A DNA stretch of 64,000 nucleotides from an uncultured Coprococcus sp. (GTDB lineage Bacteria; Bacillota; Clostridia; Lachnospirales; Lachnospiraceae): contig CAKQTZ010000013.1 in NCBI GenBank assembly GCA_934277375.1, positions 8,789 through 72,788 on the forward strand, in the 5' to 3' direction. The first letter of the stretch is position 1, and the number at the start of each line of letters is the position of its first letter. Positions 44,658 to 53,858 of the stretch are shown in pieces. The translations under genes were made by a program, and so were the position numbers. The notes beneath the pieces are model-generated. The model was not told the DNA's origin and ran no database searches. It saw only the letters and a list, made by a program, of their open reading frames with translations.

Positions 44658-47169
44658 CATTCTTTGTGCCTGGCTTGTGGACCATATCATAATAATAGAA
44701 CTCGGCAGGATCAGTGTTTGCATTTCTGTCAATATTCATAGCTTTGACCTCATCCCTTGTCAGGGTGCAGGCATCCTTGAATTCCTCGTCATCTATAACT
44801 GTGTAATTACGATAATAACTATTATTGTCATTATCCTCTACACATTTTGACCTATTATATATAGAAGCAATCCATGTGTCCGAATCCTTATCATAGAAGA
44901 AATAAGTTAATCCCTTCCATACACCTGTGCTGCTGTCATAATCATCTGCCTCTTCTATATCGCTGTAATTATAGACATATTTCTTTCCCTCAGGTGCCTC
45001 CGGGAATTTTATCTTCACATCCTTAAGCACTATAGATGCTTTTGAGGCAGTTTCGTCGTCGAAAGTAGTTCCCTTCTCGAAAAACTCATGAGTATTGAAG
45101 TATCTTCCATCATACCATGCGCCTGAAAAATATCCCGGATATGACGATCCACCATCCTTGTAAATGAATGTATATCCCTCACTTGTAAATCCGAATATCG
45201 AATTGATCAGAACCAGTTTGACATAAGCGCCATTGCTTCCAACGGTTTTCAGCACATCATCCCATGTGAGTTTCTTCAGGTCCGTCTTGTCCTCAGGGAC
45301 CGTGAGGCTGCCATAATACGATATCATAGAACTTATATCACTAAGTTTTGTCGTCTTTGCAGCATCACCCGCTGTTCCGTCAAATGTATATTTATACTTG
45401 ATCTGATTTTCATTTATTCCCTGACCGCCGCCGTATCCGGCACCGCCATATGCATGCGTTTCTCCATTATATGTTACCTCCACTATATAATGCGCATATG
45501 GGCTCCACTTATACGAAGACTTTACAGACAATCTCTTTGCAACCGCTGCCATCTCTGATGGGAATCCTATCGAGTCTAATCTGTAAGGATACAGTCCGCT
45601 TACAAGCATATTTCTACTGCCTTCTCTTTTATATGGCGCCTGTATATAGAAATCCTGATCAACATGAGGTGATGTGGACAATCCATAGTATGGTGATGAA
45701 GTACTCCTCTGCAGCTGTCCTTGCACGTAACAGCCTGAATACAGACATATCCCATCCAGCCCGCTCTGAACAGCATTCATCTTCTCCCAGAATGTCATGG
45801 ATGAATTCGTATATTTATTTATAAGATAATCCACATCATCTACAAGTTTTGGAATAGTCACCGTAACTTTTGTCGCTTCGGACACATCCTCGCCAAATTC
45901 CCACTCTGCTTTCTTATGTTTATATAGCCTGAGTGTACCACCATCGGTTGAAGAGCAGTAGAAAATATAACCACCGTTAACTCTCTTCGTATTTTTGTTT
46001 GTATATTTTACATCCGCGAATTCATTACCTGCCAGCCTCATCTCGGCTGTTCCATCACTCGATATGCTCGTCTTCTCATCCTTAAAATAGAACGACTCTG
46101 GATCTGGATTGTCGGTCTTCACATAGAAATATGAACACACATCGTCTGACAAAGGAATAACTGAATATGAATATTCATCTACTTTTTCATATTTTAATTG
46201 TGCCTCAAGTGACCTTACATATCCTTCCCAGCCTCCACCATACCACATTAACCTCTTATAATCCCTGTTCTTTTTATCAGGGACATAGGCTACAGATTTG
46301 TTATTTGTTGAAAATGCATCATATCCCACAGTTTTAATCTTTGTCGACTTGATATATAGCTGTTCTATCTGCGTTGAGTCCTTAAATGCCCCATCTCTTA
46401 CTGCTGTTATATTTGCTCCCAGCGTCAGGTTTTTTAGATTCTTACATCCGGCAAATGCATTTTTGCCAACGACAGTTACTTTGTATGTCTTTCCATCTAT
46501 CCTGACCGTTGCCGGAATAACCACTGTCTTCAGTGTCTTCGAAGCACTAACCGCTGCAGCGGTTCTCGTCTTGCTATTGGTGATCCTGTATGTAACTCCC
46601 GAGACTGTTACCCTAGTAACCGGTACGAGCACCAGCTTCATAGTGCGCTTCCATCCCACACTGCTCTTTACTATAAGCTTTCTGTAACTTTTATATTTCG
46701 GTTTGTTCATGTGGAATACCGCTTTGCTGCTGACTCCCATGAACGCCTTGGATGATATTCTGCCCAGCTTGTTCGATTTGATCACGATCTTCTTCAGCCT
46801 CTTATCACCTTCAAATGCGGATGCACCTATAGCTTTGACATTTTCACCCAGAGTTACACTGACAAGCTTTGTTCTCTTCTTGAATGCCCCTGCAGATACA
46901 GATGTTACCTTGTACGCTGTCCCATCTATCTTCACTGTTGTCGCCACAACAGCATTTTTTATAGATGTTTTTGATTTCAACGCTGTCGCTGTCTTGTATT
47001 TTCTGCTGGTGATCTTGTATGTCACCCCGGACACCGTCGCTGTCTGAACAGTTTTCTTCGTACTTTTCTTAGCTGCGGCCTGTGCATCCAGAGTGTTCAC
47101 CGGCAGTGCCAGGATCATGGCAAGTGCCAGTATAACCGCAACAAATGATTTTAATTTTCCTTTTTCCAT
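44647..47169 (-). CDS. Secreted leucine-rich-repeat (BspA-like) surface protein
   Basis: 840 residues. A signal peptide (KSFVAVILALAMILALPVNTLDAQA) is followed by two matching blocks: VSGVTYKITSRKYKTA and LRR_5 repeats (SAGAFKKRTKLVSVTLGENV, ASAFEGDKRLKKIVIKS), then again VSGVTYRITNSKTRTAA with GKNAFAGCKNLKNLTLGANI. The second half, from about 330, is not recognised; it is rich in Tyr, Gly and Asp and contains CLYSGCYVQG and YGGAGYGGGQG. No LPXTG or other anchor is seen, so it is probably released or held by charge. BspA-like proteins bind host or bacterial surfaces. Confidence 0.82.
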   Translation of the reverse strand: MEKGKLKSFVAVILALAMILALPVNTLDAQAAAKKSTKKTVQTATVSGVTYKITSRKYKTATALKSKTSIKNAVVATTVKIDGTAYKVTSVSAGAFKKRTKLVSVTLGENVKAIGASAFEGDKRLKKIVIKSNKLGRISSKAFMGVSSKAVFHMNKPKYKSYRKLIVKSSVGWKRTMKLVLVPVTRVTVSGVTYRITNSKTRTAAAVSASKTLKTVVIPATVRIDGKTYKVTVVGKNAFAGCKNLKNLTLGANITAVRDGAFKDSTQIEQLYIKSTKIKTVGYDAFSTNNKSVAYVPDKKNRDYKRLMWYGGGWEGYVRSLEAQLKYEKVDEYSYSVIPLSDDVCSYFYVKTDNPDPESFYFKDEKTSISSDGTAEMRLAGNEFADVKYTNKNTKRVNGGYIFYCSSTDGGTLRLYKHKKAEWEFGEDVSEATKVTVTIPKLVDDVDYLINKYTNSSMTFWEKMNAVQSGLDGICLYSGCYVQGQLQRSTSSPYYGLSTSPHVDQDFYIQAPYKREGSRNMLVSGLYPYRLDSIGFPSEMAAVAKRLSVKSSYKWSPYAHYIVEVTYNGETHAYGGAGYGGGQGINENQIKYKYTFDGTAGDAAKTTKLSDISSMISYYGSLTVPEDKTDLKKLTWDDVLKTVGSNGAYVKLVLINSIFGFTSEGYTFIYKDGGSSYPGYFSGAWYDGRYFNTHEFFEKGTTFDDETASKASIVLKDVKIKFPEAPEGKKYVYNYSDIEEADDYDSSTGVWKGLTYFFYDKDSDTWIASIYNRSKCVEDNDNNSYYRNYTVIDDEEFKDACTLTRDEVKAMNIDRNANTDPAEFYYYDMVHKPGTKNVVK

Positions 47170-47255
47170 ACTGATTTCTCCCTTCTGTTTTGCAGCCCAT
47201 TCAGCATCTCCTTTGACATGGGCTTACATCCCCTTAACTGTGTGTCCATAAATAT

Positions 47256-48788
47256 TTATCTTTTATCCATATGCCGCCCCAGCCCAACAGCCATAGCTGC
47301 CAGCAGGAACAACAAAGGTGTGGTGAGTGGCTGATTGAGATTGAACACCGCCTGAGCCGCATATCCCGCAATTCCGAGTGCAAGCCCGGTATGACTCTTC
47401 AGCGCCATGACAAATGCTGATACTAGAAAACCTGCATATGTCACGAGTCCAACAAGTCCTGTCGTCACCAGATACTGCAGGTATTCGTTGTGGGCATTGT
47501 CATACACTACCCCCACCAGATTCATCATCTCGTCATAGTACTGTCCCTTCATGAGCGCTTTCACGGATTCATTGCCGTTGCCGAACAGCTTCTTATGCAA
47601 TGGGAAATCTGAATATATGCTTATCAGCCTGTTCCACACATATCCTCTGTAAGTTCCCCATGAGTCATCTATCCTGCCATAGCCCTTGCTGATCAGGAAT
47701 ACTCCGAGAATCACCGCCATAACTGTCATAGCTGACCCAACACATATGCATGGTTTTCTGCCCGACACGGAATATTCCGGATGCCTGCTGCATGCATATC
47801 TCATGCAGCCAGCAACGGCCACACACATAAGGAATACGACGACCACAGCTTTGCTGTCTGCCATAAACAGGCTTATCCCCTCAAGCACAGAACTGTCCGT
47901 AGCCCTGAGTGCCAGCCGGACTGCCACACATCCGCCGGTCATCAAAGCCACCACCTCAACTAATCTTGTCACTGCGCCGCGATATACCGCCACAAGTATA
48001 AGTATCACAACCGCCATGCCTATTCCTGCGTATGCCAGATTCGCATTTGTCACGACTGCTGCCGCCATGCCTGACGCTATGACTACTCCTGCTATGATCC
48101 TGCGCCACAGAGCATCGTCACACAGATACACTCCCATGGCAACCGGTACAAGCACGCACAGAAAGCTGGCAAATATATCTATATTTCCTATAGTGGATAT
48201 ATATATATGCTCTATATTCACCGACAATCCCTTCCTCAGCCCCAGTACATCCAGCCCCACAAACTGAAGCACTGCTATGACTGCCATGCCGGTACCCGTC
48301 ACCATATACGCGGGAAGTTCTATCCCTGTAAATCTGTATTTTCTAGCCAGGCATATGTACATAAACATAACAAGAAGCATGAACTGCAGTCCACACATTC
48401 TGCCGTCCTCACCGGTATATGCCGCCATCTTGTTTTCTGCCACAGCAAATGCTGCTGTATTCGCCAGAATGAACCCCGCAAACCAGATATCTATGGATCT
48501 TATGTTGTATCTGGAACAGATATGTCCTATGCCCTTTTGCTTCTCTGCTTCATTCACGGAGCCATGGCCACCTTGATTGTGACGCCTGTCACACAGCACA
48601 TCCACGACCACAGCCACAGCCATAAGCACAGCATATATGCACACTCCAATCTCAAATGTCTTATATTTTGTCGATGTTATGTCAAAGTACTTATTGTGCA
48701 TGATAAGCGGATATACCGTCACCATGTACAGAATGAAAAGTGTGCTTATATTGTTCTGTATACTAGTAATACGTTTTCTGCCAGACAT
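47256..48788 (-). CDS. O-antigen-ligase/polymerase-like membrane protein (Wzy/WaaL family)
   Basis: 510 residues with eleven or twelve helices. The family pattern is a large outer loop before the last helices: RGYVWNRLISIYSDFPLHKKLFGNGNESVK followed by YDNAHNEYLQYLVTTGLVGLVTYAGFLV, which carries the conserved HNEYLQ segment. In a Gram-positive cell such a protein most likely polymerises or attaches a surface glycan. No glycosyltransferase genes are next to it. It lies between the LRR protein and cardiolipin synthase genes, all on the minus strand. Confidence 0.8.
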   Translation of the reverse strand: MSGRKRITSIQNNISTLFILYMVTVYPLIMHNKYFDITSTKYKTFEIGVCIYAVLMAVAVVVDVLCDRRHNQGGHGSVNEAEKQKGIGHICSRYNIRSIDIWFAGFILANTAAFAVAENKMAAYTGEDGRMCGLQFMLLVMFMYICLARKYRFTGIELPAYMVTGTGMAVIAVLQFVGLDVLGLRKGLSVNIEHIYISTIGNIDIFASFLCVLVPVAMGVYLCDDALWRRIIAGVVIASGMAAAVVTNANLAYAGIGMAVVILILVAVYRGAVTRLVEVVALMTGGCVAVRLALRATDSSVLEGISLFMADSKAVVVVFLMCVAVAGCMRYACSRHPEYSVSGRKPCICVGSAMTVMAVILGVFLISKGYGRIDDSWGTYRGYVWNRLISIYSDFPLHKKLFGNGNESVKALMKGQYYDEMMNLVGVVYDNAHNEYLQYLVTTGLVGLVTYAGFLVSAFVMALKSHTGLALGIAGYAAQAVFNLNQPLTTPLLFLLAAMAVGLGRHMDKR

Positions 48789-48849
48789 GATCTCTCCCTG
48801 TAATTCTCTCAGTCAATATATTTCTGTCATACATGATCTGTATAATATC

Positions 48850-50379
48850 TTATAGAAGCGGGGACAGCAGTCTCAGTATAGGACCTACGATCGTTATCCT
48901 GCTGATATTTCTCCTGCACCACGGTATGTCTATCTCCTCTGACACGGCAAATGTCTCCTCCATATCATTCATGACATCCTCTATTGCCTTGCAGTCATAT
49001 AACAGCACTCCGCACTCAAAATGATGATAGAAGCTTCTGTTGTCCATATTTATGGAGCCCACTGAAGCAAGTCTTCCATCCATGACCAGAGTCTTGGAAT
49101 GTATAAATCCCGGAGTATACTGGTATATCCGCACACCGGCAAGCAGCAGTTCCTTGTAACTGAACTGTGTCATCTTATATATATACTTTTTATCCGGTAT
49201 GGCAGGTGTGACTATCCTCACGTCCACGCTTCTCTTCGCCGCCAGCTTAAGCGCCGTCATAAGCTCATTGCACACTATGAGATATGGTGTGAATATATAT
49301 ATATAATCCTTTGCATCATTTATCATCTGAATATACAGATTCTCTCCTATATTCTCACCTGACAGAGGGCTTGACTTGTACGGCTGGACATATCCATCAT
49401 GTATATCTGTGTATTCATCAGTCGGCTTATAACTCAGATAGCTTCCCTCAGAATATCTGAAACAGTTCCACATCTGAAGGAACATAACTGTAAAGCTCCA
49501 TGCGCCTTCACCCTCGAGCCTGACTCCGCTGTCCTTCCAGCGTCCATATTTCTCTATCTTGTTGATGTATTCATCGGCCATGTTATAACCACCGGTGTGG
49601 GCGATCCTGCCATCCACCACTGTGATCTTCCTGTGATCCCTGTTGTTGAATATGGTTGCAAGGAACGGAACCACCTGATTAAATGCCATACATTTTATCC
49701 CATACGATTCGAGCTCCTTCCAGTAATATTTCGGCACATTGAACACAGAGCCTATGTCATCATATATGAACCTGACATCCAGACCCTCCGCCGCTTTTCT
49801 CTTCAATATCTCAAGAATAGTATCCCACATATAGCCTTTGTCCACTATGAAATATTCCATAAATATATATTTCTGTGCACTTTCAAGGTCTTGTATGAGA
49901 TCATCCATCACGTCATCGCCTATGGAATAATACTTGACCTTAGTATTCTTGTACAGAGGTGCCTCCGCCACTTTCTCCATGTAATTACAAATCCTGTATG
50001 TCGGCTCATCACGGAGCTCCTCCGCCGGGCACCATGTATCGCCCTTCACATTCTCGTACACTTCCTGCTGCATCACGCGGAGCATGTTCTTCCGCAGTTT
50101 TTTAGGTATGAGCACATGTCCATATAACACATACATCAAGCCTCCGAGCACAGGAAATATAAGTATCGGGACCATCCACGCCATCTTCACCATAGGATTT
50201 GTATCTTTTGTTATCAGATGAAGCACAACTATCACACTGAGCAATTTCAGTGCACCGGATATATAGATATACCTGTCCTCCAGAAACGCGATTCCAAGAA
50301 TCATGAATGCCAGCTGCAGCAACACCAAAAAACATGTTATAACCATTCTGCTGAGCAATCTGTTCAGTATCTTTTTCAT
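48850..50379 (-). CDS. cls: Cardiolipin synthase
   Basis: Joins two phosphatidylglycerols into cardiolipin at the membrane. 509 residues: two N-terminal helices, the cytoplasmic linker with LYGHVLIPKKLRK, then two phospholipase D motifs, DHRKITVVDGRIAHTGG and HSKTLVMDGRLASVGS with MDNRSF. Both HKD motifs are intact. ATG 50379 follows GGCAGG. It ends 61 bases before the O-antigen-ligase-like gene, with which it may be co-transcribed. Confidence 0.94.
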   Translation of the reverse strand: MKKILNRLLSRMVITCFLVLLQLAFMILGIAFLEDRYIYISGALKLLSVIVVLHLITKDTNPMVKMAWMVPILIFPVLGGLMYVLYGHVLIPKKLRKNMLRVMQQEVYENVKGDTWCPAEELRDEPTYRICNYMEKVAEAPLYKNTKVKYYSIGDDVMDDLIQDLESAQKYIFMEYFIVDKGYMWDTILEILKRKAAEGLDVRFIYDDIGSVFNVPKYYWKELESYGIKCMAFNQVVPFLATIFNNRDHRKITVVDGRIAHTGGYNMADEYINKIEKYGRWKDSGVRLEGEGAWSFTVMFLQMWNCFRYSEGSYLSYKPTDEYTDIHDGYVQPYKSSPLSGENIGENLYIQMINDAKDYIYIFTPYLIVCNELMTALKLAAKRSVDVRIVTPAIPDKKYIYKMTQFSYKELLLAGVRIYQYTPGFIHSKTLVMDGRLASVGSINMDNRSFYHHFECGVLLYDCKAIEDVMNDMEETFAVSEEIDIPWCRRNISRITIVGPILRLLSPLL

Positions 50380-50411
50380 ATTATACCTGCCTTTATCTTA
50401 TAACGCCCAAT

Positions 50412-50444
50412 AGACCGGCATACATATCACGTGTATACCGGTCT
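50412..50444. other. Hairpin between copA and cls
   Basis: AGACCGGCATAC (50412-50423) pairs with GTATACCGGTCT (50433-50444), one G-U pair in the minus transcript. No T run follows, so it is at best a weak terminator for copA. Confidence 0.55.
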
Positions 50445-50464
50445 GTCCTGCTTCATATTTTATT

Positions 50465-50674
50465 CTACTTAACTGATACAACTTTGTAATCCTGATCCTC
50501 AACAGCTTTTGTGAGAACGCTGTCATCCACACTTGATTTCAGTGTAACCACCGCCGTTCCTGTCTCATGGCTTACCTCAGCTTTCTCCACCTGCTCAAGT
50601 GCCTCCAGAGCCTTCTTTACCCTGGACTCACAGTGTCCACACATCATACCCTCGATCTGCATAGTCTTTATCAT
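50465..50674 (-). CDS. Internal start inside copA giving a free CopZ-like copper chaperone (candidate)
   Basis: Within the linker before the C-terminal HMA domain there is a full AAGGAGG site (about 50683-50689), eight bases before ATG 50674, in the copA frame. Starting there gives 69 residues, MIKTMQIEGMMCGHCESRV and onward, exactly one HMA domain and the size of CopZ. Sequence shows the site; use of it is an inference. If used, the operon makes both the pump and its chaperone from one gene. Confidence 0.5.
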   Translation of the reverse strand: MIKTMQIEGMMCGHCESRVKKALEALEQVEKAEVSHETGTAVVTLKSSVDDSVLTKAVEDQDYKVVSVK

Positions 50675-53092
50675 AGCATTTTCCTCCTTATCTGTTTCAA
50701 TTTCATTTATATCATCCAGAACTGCCCCATATTCTGTGGCAGCATGGGATTTTCTCCTCACTCTGTATCTCTTATTTTTATCATAAATATCAGTCAAATT
50801 CAACCTCAGAGCATTTGTTACAACACAGAAACTTGACAGGCTCATGGCCAGTGCGCCGAACATAGGATTGAGAGTCCATCCAAATATAGGGATCCACACT
50901 CCTGCCGCAAGCGGTATTCCTATTAAATTGTATATAAATGCCCAGAAAAGATTCTCTTTTATATTCCGGACTGTCGACCTGCTGAGCCTTATGGCTGCCG
51001 GCACATCAGACAACTTACTCTTCATAAGGACCACATCCGCAGCATCTATAGCTATGTCTGTTCCGGCACCTATGGCTATACCGATATTCGCACGTGTAAG
51101 GGCTGGGGCATCATTTATTCCATCACCGACCATAATTACATGGGCATCATTCATGAGTTCTCTCACAGCACTCTCCTTGCCATCCGGCTTTACACCGGCG
51201 ATAACACGGTCAACTCCCACCTGACGTCCTATTGCTCTGGCTGTATTCTCATTGTCTCCTGTGAGCATGACCACCGAAAGTCCCATCTGCTGAAGCTGTG
51301 ATATGGCATCCCTGCTGTCTTCCTTAACCGTGTCTGCCACCGCTATCACACCTAAAAATCTGGCAGCATTTGCAACTGTATTGTCTGCTTTCCCGGCATC
51401 TTCTATCCCAATCTCACCGAAAAACATAGGCGTCTTTCCCTGACCCGCTAATTCTTTTGCAAGCTGTCTCATCGCATCAGGTATATCCATATATTCATTA
51501 AGATACTCCTCATTGCCGCCTATAAGTCGTCGATTCTCGTATACACCGCTGAGCCCATTTCCTGCCACTGCCTGGAAATCTGTGACACTGCCATGTGCAC
51601 CGCCAACATCCTGTGTCTCATCCAGATATCTGACCACGGCCTTTGCCAGTGGGTGCTCGCTGAGCCTCTCAAGCTCCCCTGCCTTCGCAACCAGTTCTTC
51701 CCGGGTTATGCCGTCTGCTGGTTCTACATCTGTCACCTCCGGCTCTCCTTTGGTTATGGTTCCTGTCTTATCAAGAACTACCACTTCTGCCTTTCCTGCT
51801 TCTTCAAGAGCTGTTGCGGTCTTAAATAATATTCCGTGTTTTGCACCAATACCATTTCCAACCATGATAGCAACCGGAGTTGCCAGTCCCAAGGCACATG
51901 GACAGCTTATAACCAGCACTGATATACCCCTTGCAAGCACATATCCAGCATCCTTGCCAGCTATGATCCAGACGATCATGGTGACAAATGCTATCAGGAT
52001 AACCACAGGAACAAACACACCGGAAACACGGTCTGCAAGTTTTGCTATAGGTGCTTTGGAAGCCGCAGCATCGCTGACCATCGCTATTATCTTGGAGAGT
52101 GTCGTGTCTGCTCCCACGTCTGTCGCCCTGCACGTGAGAAATCCTGACTGGTTTATAGTAGCCGCTGCGACCTTGCTGCCCACAGTCTTATCCACGGGTA
52201 TGCTCTCTCCCGACAATGCAGACTCGTCAACCGCTGAATCACCCTCCAGCACTACACCGTCCACCGGTACGCTCTCGCCCGGTCTCACTACAAATGTATC
52301 CCCGACAACAACCTCATCTATTCCAACAGTCACTTCCTGGCCACCCCTGATGAGCACCGCAGTCTTAGGTGAAAGATCCATAAGCCCCTTAATGGCATCT
52401 GTTGTTCTTCCCTTTGAATACGCCTCGAGTGTCTTGCCAACTGTTATAAGTGTAAGTATCATGGCCGCCGATTCAAAATAGAAATCATGCATGAGTGTCA
52501 TAACACGGTCCATGTCACCTCTGGTCTGGGCGGCTGTCATGGCATACAGAACATACACGCTGTACACAAATGACGCTCCCGATCCCATGGCCACCAGCGT
52601 GTCCATGTTAGGCGCACCATGAATTGCGCCCTTAAATCCACTCACAAAAAATCTCTGGTTTATCACCATGATAAGTATCGTGAGCAGCAGCTCCGTTATT
52701 CCCATGGCAACATGATTGCCTTCAAAGAATCCCGGGAGTGGCCAGTTCCACATCATATGACCCATGGATATATACATAAGTGGGATCAGTATGACTACAG
52801 ATGACCATAATCTTTGTTTCATACGTCTGATTTCCTTGTCGGCCACCGCTACGCCATCGCTGCCACTCTTCGCCATTGTTCTGCCTGAGTTACCACCGCT
52901 TACCGATGCCCCATATCCTGCATCCTCCACAGCCGATATTATAACTGAACTGTCCACGTTGCCGTCCACCAGCATGGAGTTCGTGAGCAGATTCACCTGA
53001 CACGATTTCACTCCGCCAACTTTAGAAACCGCTTTTTCTACCCTTGCACTACAGGCACTGCAAGTCATACCTGTAACGTTATATTTCTCCAT
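50465..53092 (-). CDS. copA: Copper-exporting P1B-type ATPase with N- and C-terminal metal-binding domains
   Basis: Pumps Cu(I) out of the cell. 875 residues: N-terminal HMA domain with GMTCSACSARVEKA; eight helices; ALSGESIPVD; metal-channel motif CPC in ISCPCALGLATP; DKTGTITKGEP with the phosphorylated Asp; and GDGINDAPAL. Unusually, after a charged linker a second HMA domain follows at the very end (GMMCGHCESRVKKAL). A GTG at 53101 precedes it in frame, but AGGCAGG fits ATG 53092. It is the second gene after csoR, 62 bases away, and is expected to be induced by copper through CsoR. Confidence 0.95.
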   Translation of the reverse strand: MEKYNVTGMTCSACSARVEKAVSKVGGVKSCQVNLLTNSMLVDGNVDSSVIISAVEDAGYGASVSGGNSGRTMAKSGSDGVAVADKEIRRMKQRLWSSVVILIPLMYISMGHMMWNWPLPGFFEGNHVAMGITELLLTILIMVINQRFFVSGFKGAIHGAPNMDTLVAMGSGASFVYSVYVLYAMTAAQTRGDMDRVMTLMHDFYFESAAMILTLITVGKTLEAYSKGRTTDAIKGLMDLSPKTAVLIRGGQEVTVGIDEVVVGDTFVVRPGESVPVDGVVLEGDSAVDESALSGESIPVDKTVGSKVAAATINQSGFLTCRATDVGADTTLSKIIAMVSDAAASKAPIAKLADRVSGVFVPVVILIAFVTMIVWIIAGKDAGYVLARGISVLVISCPCALGLATPVAIMVGNGIGAKHGILFKTATALEEAGKAEVVVLDKTGTITKGEPEVTDVEPADGITREELVAKAGELERLSEHPLAKAVVRYLDETQDVGGAHGSVTDFQAVAGNGLSGVYENRRLIGGNEEYLNEYMDIPDAMRQLAKELAGQGKTPMFFGEIGIEDAGKADNTVANAARFLGVIAVADTVKEDSRDAISQLQQMGLSVVMLTGDNENTARAIGRQVGVDRVIAGVKPDGKESAVRELMNDAHVIMVGDGINDAPALTRANIGIAIGAGTDIAIDAADVVLMKSKLSDVPAAIRLSRSTVRNIKENLFWAFIYNLIGIPLAAGVWIPIFGWTLNPMFGALAMSLSSFCVVTNALRLNLTDIYDKNKRYRVRRKSHAATEYGAVLDDINEIETDKEENAMIKTMQIEGMMCGHCESRVKKALEALEQVEKAEVSHETGTAVVTLKSSVDDSVLTKAVEDQDYKVVSVK

Positions 53093-53154
53093 ATTCAACA
53101 CCTGCCTTTCCTACTGTTTATCTGTATATACGACGCTATGTAACACGGCATAGA

Positions 53155-53487
53155 TCACTTCATAAGCCTTGTAACTGTATTGACAAGATCCTCTATGGTC
53201 TCATCCCTGCCATTTCTTATATCGTCTGCAACGCAGGTTCTTATATGCTCGGCAAGCAGGGCTTTGTTAAAACTGTTCAACGCGGCATTCACCGCCGAGA
53301 CCTGGAGAACTATATCTGTGCAATATGCATTACCCTCCAGCATCCCCTTTATACCGCGTATCTGTCCCTCTATTCTGTTAAGCCTGTTCATCAGCTTCTT
53401 ATACTCTTCATCGTTTCTCACTTTCACCCTGCTGTCTATATCACTTATCTCTTTTTCACTATTACAACAACACTTCTTATCTGTCAT
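53155..53487 (-). CDS. csoR: CsoR-family copper-sensing repressor
   Basis: 110 residues, all-helical DUF156 fold: NRLNRIEGQIRGIKGMLEGNAYCTDIVLQVSAV and EHIRTCV. The Cu(I) ligands C56, H81 and C85 have the CsoR spacing (25 and 4). The N terminus also has CCC at residues 6-8, possibly a further metal site. GGAGG selects ATG 53487; the frame extends upstream 20 codons. It precedes copA, and its operator overlaps the promoter 100 bases upstream: without copper it should block transcription. Confidence 0.95.
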   Translation of the reverse strand: MTDKKCCCNSEKEISDIDSRVKVRNDEEYKKLMNRLNRIEGQIRGIKGMLEGNAYCTDIVLQVSAVNAALNSFNKALLAEHIRTCVADDIRNGRDETIEDLVNTVTRLMK

Positions 53488-53594
53488 ATATCTTTCCTCC
53501 GTCCATTGAACATCCTGTTTATTATTTGTTATCTGCCTATGTGCCATACATAAAACGGCTGTACTTTATATATCTCTTTCCCTCATCCGCTTGC

Positions 53595-53623
53595 AGTATA
53601 TACCCCATGGGGGTATATGTCAA
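53595..53623 (-). promoter_or_regulatory. csoR-copA promoter with CsoR operator in the spacer
   Basis: Minus-strand TTGACA (53618-53623) and TATACT (53595-53600) stand 17 bases apart. A perfect palindrome, ATATACCCC-ATG-GGGGTATAT (53598-53618), fills the spacer and touches both boxes. This is the typical CsoR site, so bound repressor would directly exclude RNA polymerase. The rest of 53488-53858 holds only this and the next terminator. Confidence 0.92.
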
Positions 53624-53702
53624 TAATGATTTTATCTATTGATAATCTCTCTCATGAGCTGGCTCGATCTTATCTTAACGCTGGTCATCACATTTTTCTG
53701 CA

Positions 53703-53753
53703 CAAAAAAAACTCCCGGATTGTGATCACATTTTATATCGTGATCACAACCGG
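53703..53753 (-). terminator. Intrinsic terminator of the acidic lipoprotein gene
   Basis: TTGTGATCAC (53720-53729) and GTGATCACAA (53740-53749) with CCGG extensions on both sides (one bulge), followed on the minus strand by a run of eight T. It ends the export locus. Confidence 0.88.
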
Positions 53754-53858
53754 AAGGTCTGTTCTTATCGTATAACATCGCGTGTAAGTGTGATAACCTG
53801 CACACGAATTACTTTACCGCCAAGCTCGCCAGCATGACGATAGGCTTCATTACCATGG

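Noticed and set aside
51513..52481. 322-codon plus-strand frame opposite copA
   Set aside because: Ser/Pro/Thr-rich shadow of a clearly coding minus-strand gene.
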